NCBI GenBank assembly: GCA_023430545.1
Contig: JAEZAF010000214.1
Coordinates: 4,804-68,803 of the forward strand
Origin: Chloroflexota bacterium
GTDB taxonomy: Bacteria; Chloroflexota; Anaerolineae; Aggregatilineales; Phototrophicaceae
Reading direction: 5' to 3'
DNA: 64,000 nt
The notes under the pieces were generated by a model that searched no databases, was not told where the DNA came from, and was given only the letters and a program-made list of their open reading frames with translations. Numbering within the stretch: the first letter of the stretch is position 1; every line of letters begins with the position of its first letter. The translations under genes were made by a program, and so were the position numbers. Below, in pieces: positions 44,101 through 52,966 of the stretch.

Positions 44101-46844
44101 GTCTCGACAGGATATTCTTCGGTGTGCCACGAGTATCGGCCAAATGACTCTTCAGTCCTGATTACGCGGCGCTCAATGATTTCAATCTGTACAGGTTGAC
44201 TAGGGCGAAGAACACTGTCGGGGAAGAGGGTCATGATGTCGATCTGTACCGGCTTAAGCCCGGTCACATTTAGCGTAGAACTGCGCAGCCCGATATACAG
44301 GTTTGCAGGATGGATGATCATTCTAGTCGATGCGCTAATGGCCTGCCCGCTGGGATCTGTAACAGTGGCTTCAACCCAGAAATTGACGGGATAGCTGCCA
44401 CTGGCAACCGGAGCATCAAACAACAGTGTATGACCGTCGCTGCCAACTGGCATCCGTGCATCCGGCACGTAAATTGATGCAGTACCTGTAAGTTCATTGT
44501 CACCAAATGTGAAACCTGTTTCATGGCCTCGGTAGATAAAACTGGTTGACCAACCTTGGCCATTACGTGCAATCGTCCCATTTGTGAGTGGGCTTCCTGA
44601 GTAAAACGATGCATAAACATCGACATAGACAGGATCACCAGAGACGATTTCATCGTGCTGTGGGGTAAGTTCAACCTTAACATCCGGTACACGAAATTCC
44701 GCCACCTGAAAATACAGAGCATTAGTATGGACTGACCGACAATCGGCTGCGTCCGGTGCACACTCGGTAATACTGACCTGATAATAGCCTGGGCTGAGGT
44801 CTGCTGGCAGCACAAACGAATCACTGAACGTCCCAAAATCCGTGACGGCGAGTTCTGCACGATACACTGATGTTTCAGACGGACAGCTATATCCACCATA
44901 GCATGGGATATCAAGCGAAGCATACACAGTATCAATAGATGGAACGGTATATCTCAGATCACTGCCATTACGGAGAATCCCCCGATAGTTGATGGTCTCG
45001 CCGGGACGATAAATCCTGCGATCTGAATAGAGGAATGGCTGCACTGTTTCATTGATCGCTGGCGCAGACTCGGAATACCATGCCCCAAAGTAATCGTCTG
45101 ACTCTGTGGTAATGAGCAGGAATCCGTTTCCTATTTCATCGGTAGGGATGGTAAGCCGTACAATACCGCTGCTGTCTGTGCGACCTGTGACGCGAAGATC
45201 CTTCCCTCTGGCCTGGACAGGCACATCAGCGAGGGGTTGCGCAGTGATGTAATCTGTAACCCACACCAGTATTTCATCATGCGACCGCCACACCGTGACA
45301 CCTGCGTTGGCGACCGCCATCACAAACCCTGACTGATGGCTCATATCCACGCCGTAAAACCCTAATGGCAGCCGCGCATCATCTTCAGTCAACGGCACAT
45401 GAACTGTTTCACCCTCGGGGTTTTCAATGTTAAACGAGCGGGTTACACGGCTGACCAGATTTTCTTCTGTTCGCCAGGGGATACGAGGATAACTCGGGAT
45501 ACTCATCCCCAACGGAGTCCAATCAGAATGTGTCTGATAAAGCCGATAGAAGATATCACCGTATGTAGCCCCATAATAACCGACGGATTGTGTCACCGCA
45601 TCCATAATCATGTCGGCATTGGTGCGGTAGGTGGCGAAGTTAACATCCGCCTCTCCACGCACAACAAGCGGGACAGAGACCTGATCCAGATAACTTCCTG
45701 CAATCACAAACCCACGATTCTCAGGCAAATCGAGAAATGCCGATGGTTCTGGTTGGGGTTCACGGACTTCATAGATAAAGGAATAGGAGTCCGTCATTAC
45801 GCTGCCATAAACGTCCCGAACCCCTGGCAGTATTGTGATGGTATACGTCTCGTACAGCACATGGTCGAATACGAGCCTGAGCCTTCCATGATTGTTAACA
45901 TAGGGCGTAACTTCGCCGGAAGGTGCAGGAGTAATGGTAAAACGTCCACGAAGGGATTCAGTATCTATAACGCCTAAAAAGTCGATGATTACACGCTGTT
46001 TGCCCGGAGCAATACTTCCCCCGCGCACAGGAGAAGTGGACGCGACTCCTGGTCTGTACACCGGACGAAAGAATTCATCAGTGTCTCTTATCAGCACTGC
46101 GCTTCCATGCGCGTTACGGGCTGTTGCTGCGAGTGCGACTCGATAAGCAGGATCGTACTGGTTATAGCCATAATCCAGTAACTGGGTGGGGGTAAATATG
46201 AGTTGGGTATGCTCATCATTCCATGAAAATGTACCGTCTACGGATTTCCAATATTGTGGAGCGAGCGAACAACCATCCCCACATGCCCCGCCAAGATTTT
46301 TATACAGTGTAAAAGCTGCTTCAGTTGACACAGGGTCCATAGGCTGTGTAAACGAAATAGTGAAGCCGCTTTCACGCAGCACAGCACCTTCCCTGGTTTG
46401 ATGGGTGGGCACAATGTCGATAACCTGTGGCTCGATTACCGTAAATGACCATTCAACCGGTGCAGCAAATACTGCACCATCTACTGCCTGCAGGGTTGGA
46501 TCAATCCCGACGGTATAGGTTATTCCGCCGTGTAATGCATCTTCCTCAGGCACAAATTCATACACGGCTGGATGAACCCAGCTACCGCTGCCCTGCAGGG
46601 CGGGTGTAATCGTCAGTACAGCATTCGCATCTGGTTGTGCCAGCGCGTTAACCGGAACCACCGAGCGGTCAAACATCACCGTAATACGGCTTTTTCCGGC
46701 ATCGACAAAGTCTGTATTAGGTTGAGGCGAGAGCGACAGGACATTCAACGTGTCGATGGTGTTAAGTGGCTGGCTGAAACTTACATTGAAACTAAGTAGC
46801 AGCACTGCAAGGATCATCAGAGATATACAACGGATCTTCGGCAT
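41124..46844 (-). CDS. secreted bacterial alpha-2-macroglobulin-like protein
   Basis: This protein of about 1906 residues has an N-terminal signal (ISLMILAVLLLSFNVSFSQ), two Ig-like modules, macroglobulin MG domains (e.g. YRPGETINYRGILRNG, ELTPQHDEIVSGDPVYVDVY), the A2M core (PLWEPHVVTDENGFASVSLKMPDNLTQWELTA) and a C-terminal alpha/alpha toroid (LNWLVSQQRLDGGWGWY). Bacterial A2Ms trap proteases at the cell surface. The CxEQ thioester expected near the toroid start is absent (the region reads GASIDSYTST), so covalent capture is unlikely. The ATG at 46844 (MPKIR) is preferred for AGGTGG 8 bases upstream. It is not linked to a PBP1C gene as in proteobacteria. Confidence 0.87.
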   Translation of the reverse strand: MPKIRCISLMILAVLLLSFNVSFSQPLNTIDTLNVLSLSPQPNTDFVDAGKSRITVMFDRSVVPVNALAQPDANAVLTITPALQGSGSWVHPAVYEFVPEEDALHGGITYTVGIDPTLQAVDGAVFAAPVEWSFTVIEPQVIDIVPTHQTREGAVLRESGFTISFTQPMDPVSTEAAFTLYKNLGGACGDGCSLAPQYWKSVDGTFSWNDEHTQLIFTPTQLLDYGYNQYDPAYRVALAATARNAHGSAVLIRDTDEFFRPVYRPGVASTSPVRGGSIAPGKQRVIIDFLGVIDTESLRGRFTITPAPSGEVTPYVNNHGRLRLVFDHVLYETYTITILPGVRDVYGSVMTDSYSFIYEVREPQPEPSAFLDLPENRGFVIAGSYLDQVSVPLVVRGEADVNFATYRTNADMIMDAVTQSVGYYGATYGDIFYRLYQTHSDWTPLGMSIPSYPRIPWRTEENLVSRVTRSFNIENPEGETVHVPLTEDDARLPLGFYGVDMSHQSGFVMAVANAGVTVWRSHDEILVWVTDYITAQPLADVPVQARGKDLRVTGRTDSSGIVRLTIPTDEIGNGFLLITTESDDYFGAWYSESAPAINETVQPFLYSDRRIYRPGETINYRGILRNGSDLRYTVPSIDTVYASLDIPCYGGYSCPSETSVYRAELAVTDFGTFSDSFVLPADLSPGYYQVSITECAPDAADCRSVHTNALYFQVAEFRVPDVKVELTPQHDEIVSGDPVYVDVYASFYSGSPLTNGTIARNGQGWSTSFIYRGHETGFTFGDNELTGTASIYVPDARMPVGSDGHTLLFDAPVASGSYPVNFWVEATVTDPSGQAISASTRMIIHPANLYIGLRSSTLNVTGLKPVQIDIMTLFPDSVLRPSQPVQIEIIERRVIRTEESFGRYSWHTEEYPVETVSLTTDSAGGSVYTFVPPRAGIYRLRATGMDERGYVATTAINMVVDSEDEQQEVLDNPFVGISCEIGEPIHQLKVTTDKELYLPSDVAELSFQNPYGVPVTVVITIERQTIRQMEMVTVTGKSYTHRLRVDASDAPNVIMHLVMLRPAGLSTPHPAYLFGRARVPVDNKERRLNLRIIPPESEVAPGDTVSFDLYVSDHNGSPVSAEIGVALTDLAVLDLTYDYRLTQEGHYYPHQNSGVMHTTSSSGLLHNVDVELGSYCGQGGGGGAPSPTLRNDFVYTPLWEPHVVTDENGFASVSLKMPDNLTQWELTAMAITTDTKVGEAETMIRTSLPLVARANAPRFFTVGDTLPLSALIQNNTDAPVKVEVRLDVRGFMLQNDNAIQSIEVPANSLQRVEWWGTVEDSSSVYMAVYAISDNGLSDASIPTLTTGEGDTIPVYAFHTVDTFTFSGSLDEAESQTEVIDLRLNPAPQSAYLTVELAPTLADVLTHHVNAAGASIDSYTSTLTVASMLRMNTTVLAFSPVRSTLSDDLQQDIRDQIETALNWLVSQQRLDGGWGWYKSLSSDAALSASVLIGLTEARVLGFVVDAQVMERAADFLARQLAPPHINTPLSEMEAQVALLYALSLYSPGEEATDQTLLALFEMRHELTTAGRAQLLLVYLNTYPDSEQTAALVTDLTSAAIISGNSVHWEQDVDPDHIRPADTRTTAVALYALLKAQPSHPLTANAVRWLVTASQSGGQRASDIGTWLTTAMGEWLRQTNDHQPDFAYGVYWNGSEWSSSFNTEDLAPVHWSPTGKIPLNQQSELTIERSAGSGSLYYNGELTLNYAAEDVDAVARGVRIEREYLRDRPLEAIASPTVGDVVVVRITVYVMRDLYYFTLQDTLPAGLDPLDPSLLTTTDLAQEPTLRSANRNNPYWYWGYIYWGRTQLEDTGIKLQATYLPRGVYTYTYQARAVTSGTYMIPPAHAYAAQQPDVIGRTKAAMMTIQAP

Positions 46845-46868
46845 CGCAGGTCCACCTTTACTCGACAC

Positions 46869-47131
46869 AGCTCACGGCTGAGGGGATTATAAGTCGCTGT
46901 CAGTGAGCTACCTGTCGCTTAACCTACGTCTACCCTGCGAACGGATAACGACATTGCTACTGTAATAAGCTGCTGAAGTGAACCTTTATATGTGGGAGAA
47001 TGCTACTAAGGGTTTTCGTCATAAGGGTTAAATGTGTACAGGCCTCGAACTTCGCTCAGATACAACAGCAGCATGGTTTTCGCCGGTTACAGAGAGCCGC
47101 CATAAGGTGACGGCCCTCTGGTTTTCTTTCG
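46869..47131. other. island boundary region with a third, diverged repeat motif
   Basis: In this 263-base gap, 47035-47059 reads TGTACAGGCCTCGAACTT and continues CGCTCAG, matching the start of the 27261 and 39002 repeats with about four changes. A hairpin with AGAG-GCCG / CGGC-CTCT (about 47089-47118) and a T-rich stretch follow, and then the 3' end of a minus-strand gene. The layout (motif, hairpin, gene end) is the same as at the two other copies. Confidence 0.5.
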
Positions 47132-47578
47132 CTATTTTGCCGCGGGGATACCCCAGATCTCAGTCTGGGTACGTGTTCCTACCAGTAAGCGCGTGCTGTC
47201 GGGGGAGAAGGTCACCCGATCAGCGATGTTATTGATAATGGGATAAACCGTGTTTGTCGATAAATCGATCAATCGCAGCGATGGTGTGATCGCCAGCCAG
47301 TGCGAATCCGGACTAAAGGCAAAATCACTGTTATAACCCGGTGTGCCCGCCTTGGGATAACTGTGTAGCAATTTACCATCGTTCGTATCATAAAGGCGGA
47401 TCTCACCAGCCGTCACCACTGCCAGCACCTCTCCATCCGGGCGGAACGAGATAGCGGCATTGTAATATACCGGGATCTTAAACCGTTCTGTAATTGTCCT
47501 TCTGTTAATATCCCACAAACGGACAAAGCTGTTGTCGCGAGTGGCAGCAGTACGATTTTTGTTTATCTCAACTTTCAA
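47132..47578 (-). pseudogene. WD40-repeat protein fragment
   Basis: The 148-residue frame holds about three WD40-type blades (NSFVRLWDINRRTI, ISFRPDGEVLAVVTAGEIRLYDTNDGKLL, FSPDSHWLAITPSLRLIDLSTN, FSPDSTRLLVGTRTQTEIWGIP). A propeller needs about seven and there is no signal or good start, so it is the C-terminal piece of a longer gene. It breaks off exactly where the sequence becomes A+T-rich, suggesting that arrival of the defence island removed its 5' part. Confidence 0.65.
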
Positions 47579-47638
47579 TAGCTGAAACGATGTATAATTT
47601 AGAAGTATTTAATTAATTTCATGAGATAAATATAGCAG

Positions 47639-47657
47639 ATAAGCTTTGAAAGCTTAT
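47639..47657. promoter_or_regulatory. 19-bp palindrome upstream of the TIR gene
   Basis: ATAAGCTTTGAAAGCTTAT is palindromic except for its central base and lies 20 bases before the TIR-ATPase start, ahead of the GGAG ribosome site. It could be an operator or a 5'-UTR hairpin limiting expression of a toxic effector. Confidence 0.4.
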
Positions 47658-47677
47658 ATTGTAAATGTGGAGTAAGA

Positions 47678-49138
47678 ATGGCACATATCTTCATCAGTTA
47701 CAGTCGTAAAGATATAGTGACGATCAAAGAACTAATAAAGTTCCTTAAGCTGCGTAACTACTCCACTTGGCGAGACGAAGACAATCTCGAGCCGGGTGGT
47801 AACTGGACAACAGGGCTCGAATTAGCTATCCGCGAATCTGATCTTGTATTGCTTGTAATTTCAAGTAATTCCATTCAGTCTACTATGGTTATTAATGAAG
47901 CGATGTGGGCGCAAAACGTTGCAAAAAAGCCAGTAATTCCGCTGGTCATTGAGGACGTTGAGCTACCATTAGTGCTTTATACTACACAGTATATTCCTAT
48001 GTTTCATAATTGGATGCAGGGCTGTGAAACCTTAGATCAACGCCTCAGAGAGATATACACAAGAAAAGTGCAAGATGTTTCGCACAAAGCTCTTGTTCCA
48101 GATACAAATCCACCCTCGGTAGCAAATAGTCAGGATACAAATCCCTTCAGTAGTTTTGGGACAGCGGTTAATGAAGATCGGTTTTTGGGCCGTGCAGATG
48201 CTTTATCATTAATACTTGATAGATTGTCAGCCGATGCCCTCTCATCTACTTCTATAGTCGGTGAACGACGCATAGGGAAAACATCTTTATTGAATTTTGT
48301 AATCAAACGTCATCATGAACTGCTTCAGCAAGGTTATAAATGGGCATTTGCTTATATAGACATGAGCACAGCCCAAGCGAGTAACCCATCCAGTTTCATG
48401 GAAGTATTGCGCCACAGTATTCTCGAATGGGCTAAATTTGAGGCTTGGTCACGAGATCATGATGGCGATTTAGAAGTGTTGAAAAGATCATTTGTGCACC
48501 TAAAAAGCGCTGGTGTGCGTCTTGTATTGTGTATGGATGAATTCGAAGGCTCTGTGGCTTACGATAATGCATTGCGTCCTCTTTTTCACGAACTACGTTC
48601 AGCGGGATCTAACGGTGAAATTGCAATGTTGACGGTAACTCGCGTGTCACTCATTGACTTGTTCGCAGAATGGGGGCGTGTTTCGCCATTTGGCAACATA
48701 TTTGCAACGGCGCGCCTGAAGCCGATGACTAAGGAAGAATGGGAGCGTATAGTCTCAACGGGTTTTGCTCGTACTGGTCACTCCCCAACTGCGGATCATT
48801 TGGCACTTATTGAAGAACTCTCAGGCGGCCATCCCTATCTTGTGCAAATTGCTAGCTTTTATGCTTGGCAGACTAAGCATCTACGCTGGACACAGGCTGA
48901 AGTACAAATACGCGAAGGCTTTACGGAGCAGGCACGATCACCGTTTTTTGCGGATTTGTGGATACAACAACCAAACGAGGCTAAAGAAGCCATCCGAAGT
49001 ATCTTAGGCTTGCCAACGAGTGAACCTGTCAAACGAAAATCAATAACCAAATTAAGAGAACGTGGTCTGCTGAATCCGACAGGTGATAGTTTATTTTGCC
49101 AACCTTTCGTTGAATACCTGATTGAGGAACTAGAGTAA
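47678..49138 (+). CDS. TIR-domain protein with STAND/AAA-type ATPase
   Basis: The 486-residue protein starts with a TIR domain (HIFISYSRKDIVTIKEL, WRDEDNLEPGGNW, SDLVLLVISSNSIQS, catalytic-type Glu in INEAMWA, about 2-125). A linker follows, then an NTPase: FLGRADAL, Walker A with Lys201 in VGERRIGKTSLL, Walker B Asp287-Glu288 in LVLCMDEFE, and a C-terminal winged-helix-like part ending near 486. Bacterial TIR domains cleave NAD or make signalling nucleotides in anti-phage systems, and the NTPase part usually acts as sensor and oligomeriser. The stop lies 3 bases before the next gene, so both are one operon. Base composition is clearly A+T-rich. Confidence 0.85.
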   Translation: MAHIFISYSRKDIVTIKELIKFLKLRNYSTWRDEDNLEPGGNWTTGLELAIRESDLVLLVISSNSIQSTMVINEAMWAQNVAKKPVIPLVIEDVELPLVLYTTQYIPMFHNWMQGCETLDQRLREIYTRKVQDVSHKALVPDTNPPSVANSQDTNPFSSFGTAVNEDRFLGRADALSLILDRLSADALSSTSIVGERRIGKTSLLNFVIKRHHELLQQGYKWAFAYIDMSTAQASNPSSFMEVLRHSILEWAKFEAWSRDHDGDLEVLKRSFVHLKSAGVRLVLCMDEFEGSVAYDNALRPLFHELRSAGSNGEIAMLTVTRVSLIDLFAEWGRVSPFGNIFATARLKPMTKEEWERIVSTGFARTGHSPTADHLALIEELSGGHPYLVQIASFYAWQTKHLRWTQAEVQIREGFTEQARSPFFADLWIQQPNEAKEAIRSILGLPTSEPVKRKSITKLRERGLLNPTGDSLFCQPFVEYLIEELE

Positions 49139-49141
49139 GCG

Positions 49142-52100
49142 ATGCTGAATTTAATCTCTGTTATTAACAACCTGTTTCTCTATCCACGATATGCACAGGA
49201 TTTGCTTTCTTACCGAGGCATGCAACGCTGGATGGTATTTACTCTCTATGGGTTCGCCCTGCTACCCTTTGTAATAGTATCCACCGTGCGTGGGGCTGAC
49301 GCTACTATTATAATGTATGTGACTATAACTATCGCTCTGATAGGGGTAGCGTTAGGTACGATGCACACTACTCTTGGGCTTATAATGACCCTAATGCTTG
49401 CAATATTAGGTTGTCTGAACTGGTATGTTTCTGGTCGGTCATGGGTTTATACACCGAGTTCATCTATTGGAGGACTGCTGATTCCGACAATTGCTATTTG
49501 TTTTAGCCTGTTTATCTATGGGGCGGCTTATCAGGAGAGCAGGAAATATCGTTCAGAAAGTAGTATCTGGATTCTGATTGGTGGGTCAATTATTGGATTC
49601 GGGATACTTCTCCTTTTGGTTTATCGTCCCGAACCAAGGATCCCCTTATTTAATGTAAGCTTGTTTATCTATCTCCTGCTTCGACTATTGCTTACCTTTG
49701 AACTAAGTGACCGAATTAAACTCATAGTGAACTGGTGTGCCAGAATTGTTTCGATTAGCGCTGTTTACATCTGGGTTGGCTTGGCTTCAGGTGTAATTAT
49801 ATCTGCAACAACCTTTATAAATACCGAAATAATACTCATTGCCCTAATTTCTATTGTCTTAGGACTAATTATTAATTGGGTGATGCAGCTTATAGTAACT
49901 TTTCTGACTAAAGGTATACTATATCTCGCAAAAGATTTTATAAGGAGGGAAAAGCAAGCACTTTTACCTTTGCAATTCGCTATTGTGATTATGGCGGTAG
50001 CTACTTCCCTCTTCAATTGGACAGGTATGTCTTATGGTATCCAATATTCCTTAAATTATATCTTAGCCACTCTAGTACTTGGTGTTATAGCTGGACTAGT
50101 TGCCTCTCTACTAATACTACCGACTTTTCAAAGGGGGCAAAATTGGGAACAGGCTACTGGATTAGGACGTGTAGCTCTACGTTCTATCTTCGTTGTTATC
50201 GCTGTCATAGCTCTAGCATTCGGTAGCTGGATCCAGAGTAAAGTTATAGCTAGTACTCCTTCACGAACTGAACTAACCTTCGATTTTGATACCTTCGCTA
50301 TAAGTTCAGATGGACATCAACTTCTTCTTGGGAATTCAACAGGTAGTTTAAGATTAGAAAATATCGATGCTACTAATACCGTCACTGGTATAGGGCAGGA
50401 TTACGCGAGTTCAACTGTTGATCTGGGTCGCATCAATAGTGTGATCTTTAGCCCTAATGACGCTCATTTTTTGGCATATGGAGAAAATGGAGTGGTCTTA
50501 TTTGACACACAGACGAAACAAGAAGCTACGGCGTTTTCTATAGGTGGTAATTACAACGTCGATATTGCCTTTACACCAGATGGGCATCACGCCATTCGAG
50601 CTGAAGGTAACAACATTCTCTTATGGGATACAAGAACAGGTGAAACTACCCGTGAGTATAGTGGTCATTCTAATACTATCACAAGCATCACCCTTTCAAC
50701 GGATGGGCAGCTACTTGCAAGCAGCTCAAATGATGGCACAACGAGAATTTGGGATGTCACATCGGGTATAAGCCGTTTCCAACTAGACTACAGTGAAGTG
50801 GTAAGACAGGTTCTCTTTTCTCCTGATGGAACCAATCTTCTAACGAGGACATCCATAAGAGGGGAGCCACTCTTTATTTGGAATGCTTTAACAGGAGCAG
50901 TTATACATACATTACCTATAGGAGACAACTTCGTTACAAGTGTAGCGTATTCTGATGATGGTGAGCTAATTGCTGGCCGTAGTTACGCTTCTTCTATTAT
51001 CTTATGGGGCAGTAAAAACAGTACACCAATTGGCGCTATTCCGAATAATTATATCTACTATAAACCACCGATTGATATACACAATGAAAATATTTATTCC
51101 ATCGGTAGTTCAAGGCTTTATTCTATTCCACTTGAAACGCCACTCTCATCCATTTTGCCATGGATTTATCCTTCCCAAAACAGTCTAACTGCTGTTGGAA
51201 TTATTGATATTATCTTACCTCTCTTTCCACCATATACCTCTGCCGCTACATTAGCTTTTCTTATTGTGTGTGTGTGTTCTATAGCGCGGTGGCATTGGAT
51301 TACTTTTCTAATGATAGGACTACTGGGAATAGTGATCACTACAAGGTTACCTAATAATGAGTATGTCTATGCAGTTTTTAACTGGTCGGATACAGGTGTT
51401 GCCCTTGTAGTTGGCGCAGGTGCTGGGCTTTTGGGGGGAATATGGCTATTTATTAATCCACTGATTAATCAAGTCTTGGCTTTTAATTTGAAGAATCAAC
51501 CCAATATTGTTGGTAAAAATAACCCTGCTATTGAATTTGTAAATGCGCCAGTTTGGGTAAATCGCCTAGGTTTAAATCAGCGAAACCTGATTCAAGTTTT
51601 GGTTGATCGAGAAGTTGCACCAGAGGCTTTCCGAAGACCATCTGCTCAGAAGATAGCGTCAGACTATTTACAAACCAAAGTAGAAGCACACATACTGGCG
51701 GCAAAATCACTAGATAAGGTTGCTCAGATCAACAGCCTGGCAAGCACGGAGCAAGATTGGGTGGATGAAGCCCTACGTCTGCGAGGTATTGTCAATGTGG
51801 CTGAACAGGTAGAAGAAGCAGCTCAATTAGTCAACAAAGTTGGGGTAACGAGTGAGATCAGAAGACATTTAGGCAGATTGATTGCTACGGAGTTTACCGA
51901 CGTAACCCGCCGCTATATAAATTTATATGCAACTTTACGCCCCTACCAAGCAGATCAGTTACTAACAGACCTGGAGCCTAAGCCAGAAGATACAGAGTTT
52001 TTACAAACCTTTCGTTGGCAAATCCTTTATGCTCTCACACAGACACGAAGAATCACCGACGCATTGAGAGGCAGTCAAGAGGAATTGACTGATGCAGAGA

Positions 52101-52966
52101 ATTCTGCCTTAAGAGTACTTAGGGAATTAATTAGGCTTGAGCGTTCATTTACAGGGCGCGATTATAATGCCATCTTGAGTCAGCTGGATGTGTTGATCAG
52201 TTCATTGGATAAGGAGTTATCATCTATCCCGGCTAAGAGATTGATTCTTCAGATTAGCCAGAGTGATGATGAAACTCAAGTAGCAGAGGACGCGAATGTG
52301 TTCTATACAGCATTGAGCGTTGTTATTGATACACTACGTGCCGCGTCAAACGCACTAGCAATGTATATTGGCAAGAGGTTTGACACCTTGAGAGAGTTAA
52401 TTGTCGTAACGCCTAATGAGATTACAGCATTCAGCTCAATGTACAAGGAGCTGTCAGTCTACCGGGAATTTAAATACAGCGATCTGATGGATGAAATTAT
52501 CAATCGTTTGAGTGCAGCAAGCGAAGCAGTCGATGCGGTGCAAAATCTCCCCCCGCGAACCTATCGTAGAGTACAGAACTATGAACAGGCAGCTTCCGAT
52601 ATTGAAACATTGATGGCTGTGCTTCAACAGAGTGGCGATAACACTATCAATGGATTTTTGAAACCTGCATCCGATCTGCTACGTCAAAGTGCCATGAATA
52701 TCCGCAAGGAATATGAAAGTGTGGAAAACAGTCTCCTCGAAAAACTAAATTGCGCTGAAACCCTCGAACAACTCTATGAGATGCAACGTCCAGTTCGAGA
52801 AGCGGCGCGAATGCGTTCCTATCCACTCTTTGATGAGGTTACTAATTGGTTAGGATTAGTGTTTGATGATTTGGGCGCCACCTTAAATCTCGATAAAAAT
52901 AACTATGCATATGACTTGAGCTTGGAGAAAATAAGTGAAAGATTAGGTTCTGTTGACGTTTGGTGA
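49142..52966 (+). CDS. giant membrane protein with central WD40 repeats, 3' end cut by an insertion sequence
   Basis: The 1274-residue frame begins with eight to nine membrane segments (about 20-375). A WD40 propeller-like region follows (about 375-680), e.g. DIAFTPDGHHAIRAEGNNILLWDTRTGE and LSTDGQLLASSSNDGTTRIWDVTSG. A second membrane block (about 690-770) and a long helical, partly coiled C-terminal region (about 795-1270) complete it. It is coupled to the TIR-ATPase gene. WD40 parts fused to such effectors often sense phage factors. The last six residues (GSVDVW) are encoded by the IS at 52946. Without the IS and one TA, the frame would continue 34 codons to a stop at 53858-53860. No family name can be given. 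Confidence 0.75.
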   Translation: MLNLISVINNLFLYPRYAQDLLSYRGMQRWMVFTLYGFALLPFVIVSTVRGADATIIMYVTITIALIGVALGTMHTTLGLIMTLMLAILGCLNWYVSGRSWVYTPSSSIGGLLIPTIAICFSLFIYGAAYQESRKYRSESSIWILIGGSIIGFGILLLLVYRPEPRIPLFNVSLFIYLLLRLLLTFELSDRIKLIVNWCARIVSISAVYIWVGLASGVIISATTFINTEIILIALISIVLGLIINWVMQLIVTFLTKGILYLAKDFIRREKQALLPLQFAIVIMAVATSLFNWTGMSYGIQYSLNYILATLVLGVIAGLVASLLILPTFQRGQNWEQATGLGRVALRSIFVVIAVIALAFGSWIQSKVIASTPSRTELTFDFDTFAISSDGHQLLLGNSTGSLRLENIDATNTVTGIGQDYASSTVDLGRINSVIFSPNDAHFLAYGENGVVLFDTQTKQEATAFSIGGNYNVDIAFTPDGHHAIRAEGNNILLWDTRTGETTREYSGHSNTITSITLSTDGQLLASSSNDGTTRIWDVTSGISRFQLDYSEVVRQVLFSPDGTNLLTRTSIRGEPLFIWNALTGAVIHTLPIGDNFVTSVAYSDDGELIAGRSYASSIILWGSKNSTPIGAIPNNYIYYKPPIDIHNENIYSIGSSRLYSIPLETPLSSILPWIYPSQNSLTAVGIIDIILPLFPPYTSAATLAFLIVCVCSIARWHWITFLMIGLLGIVITTRLPNNEYVYAVFNWSDTGVALVVGAGAGLLGGIWLFINPLINQVLAFNLKNQPNIVGKNNPAIEFVNAPVWVNRLGLNQRNLIQVLVDREVAPEAFRRPSAQKIASDYLQTKVEAHILAAKSLDKVAQINSLASTEQDWVDEALRLRGIVNVAEQVEEAAQLVNKVGVTSEIRRHLGRLIATEFTDVTRRYINLYATLRPYQADQLLTDLEPKPEDTEFLQTFRWQILYALTQTRRITDALRGSQEELTDAENSALRVLRELIRLERSFTGRDYNAILSQLDVLISSLDKELSSIPAKRLILQISQSDDETQVAEDANVFYTALSVVIDTLRAASNALAMYIGKRFDTLRELIVVTPNEITAFSSMYKELSVYREFKYSDLMDEIINRLSAASEAVDAVQNLPPRTYRRVQNYEQAASDIETLMAVLQQSGDNTINGFLKPASDLLRQSAMNIRKEYESVENSLLEKLNCAETLEQLYEMQRPVREAARMRSYPLFDEVTNWLGLVFDDLGATLNLDKNNYAYDLSLEKISERLGSVDVW

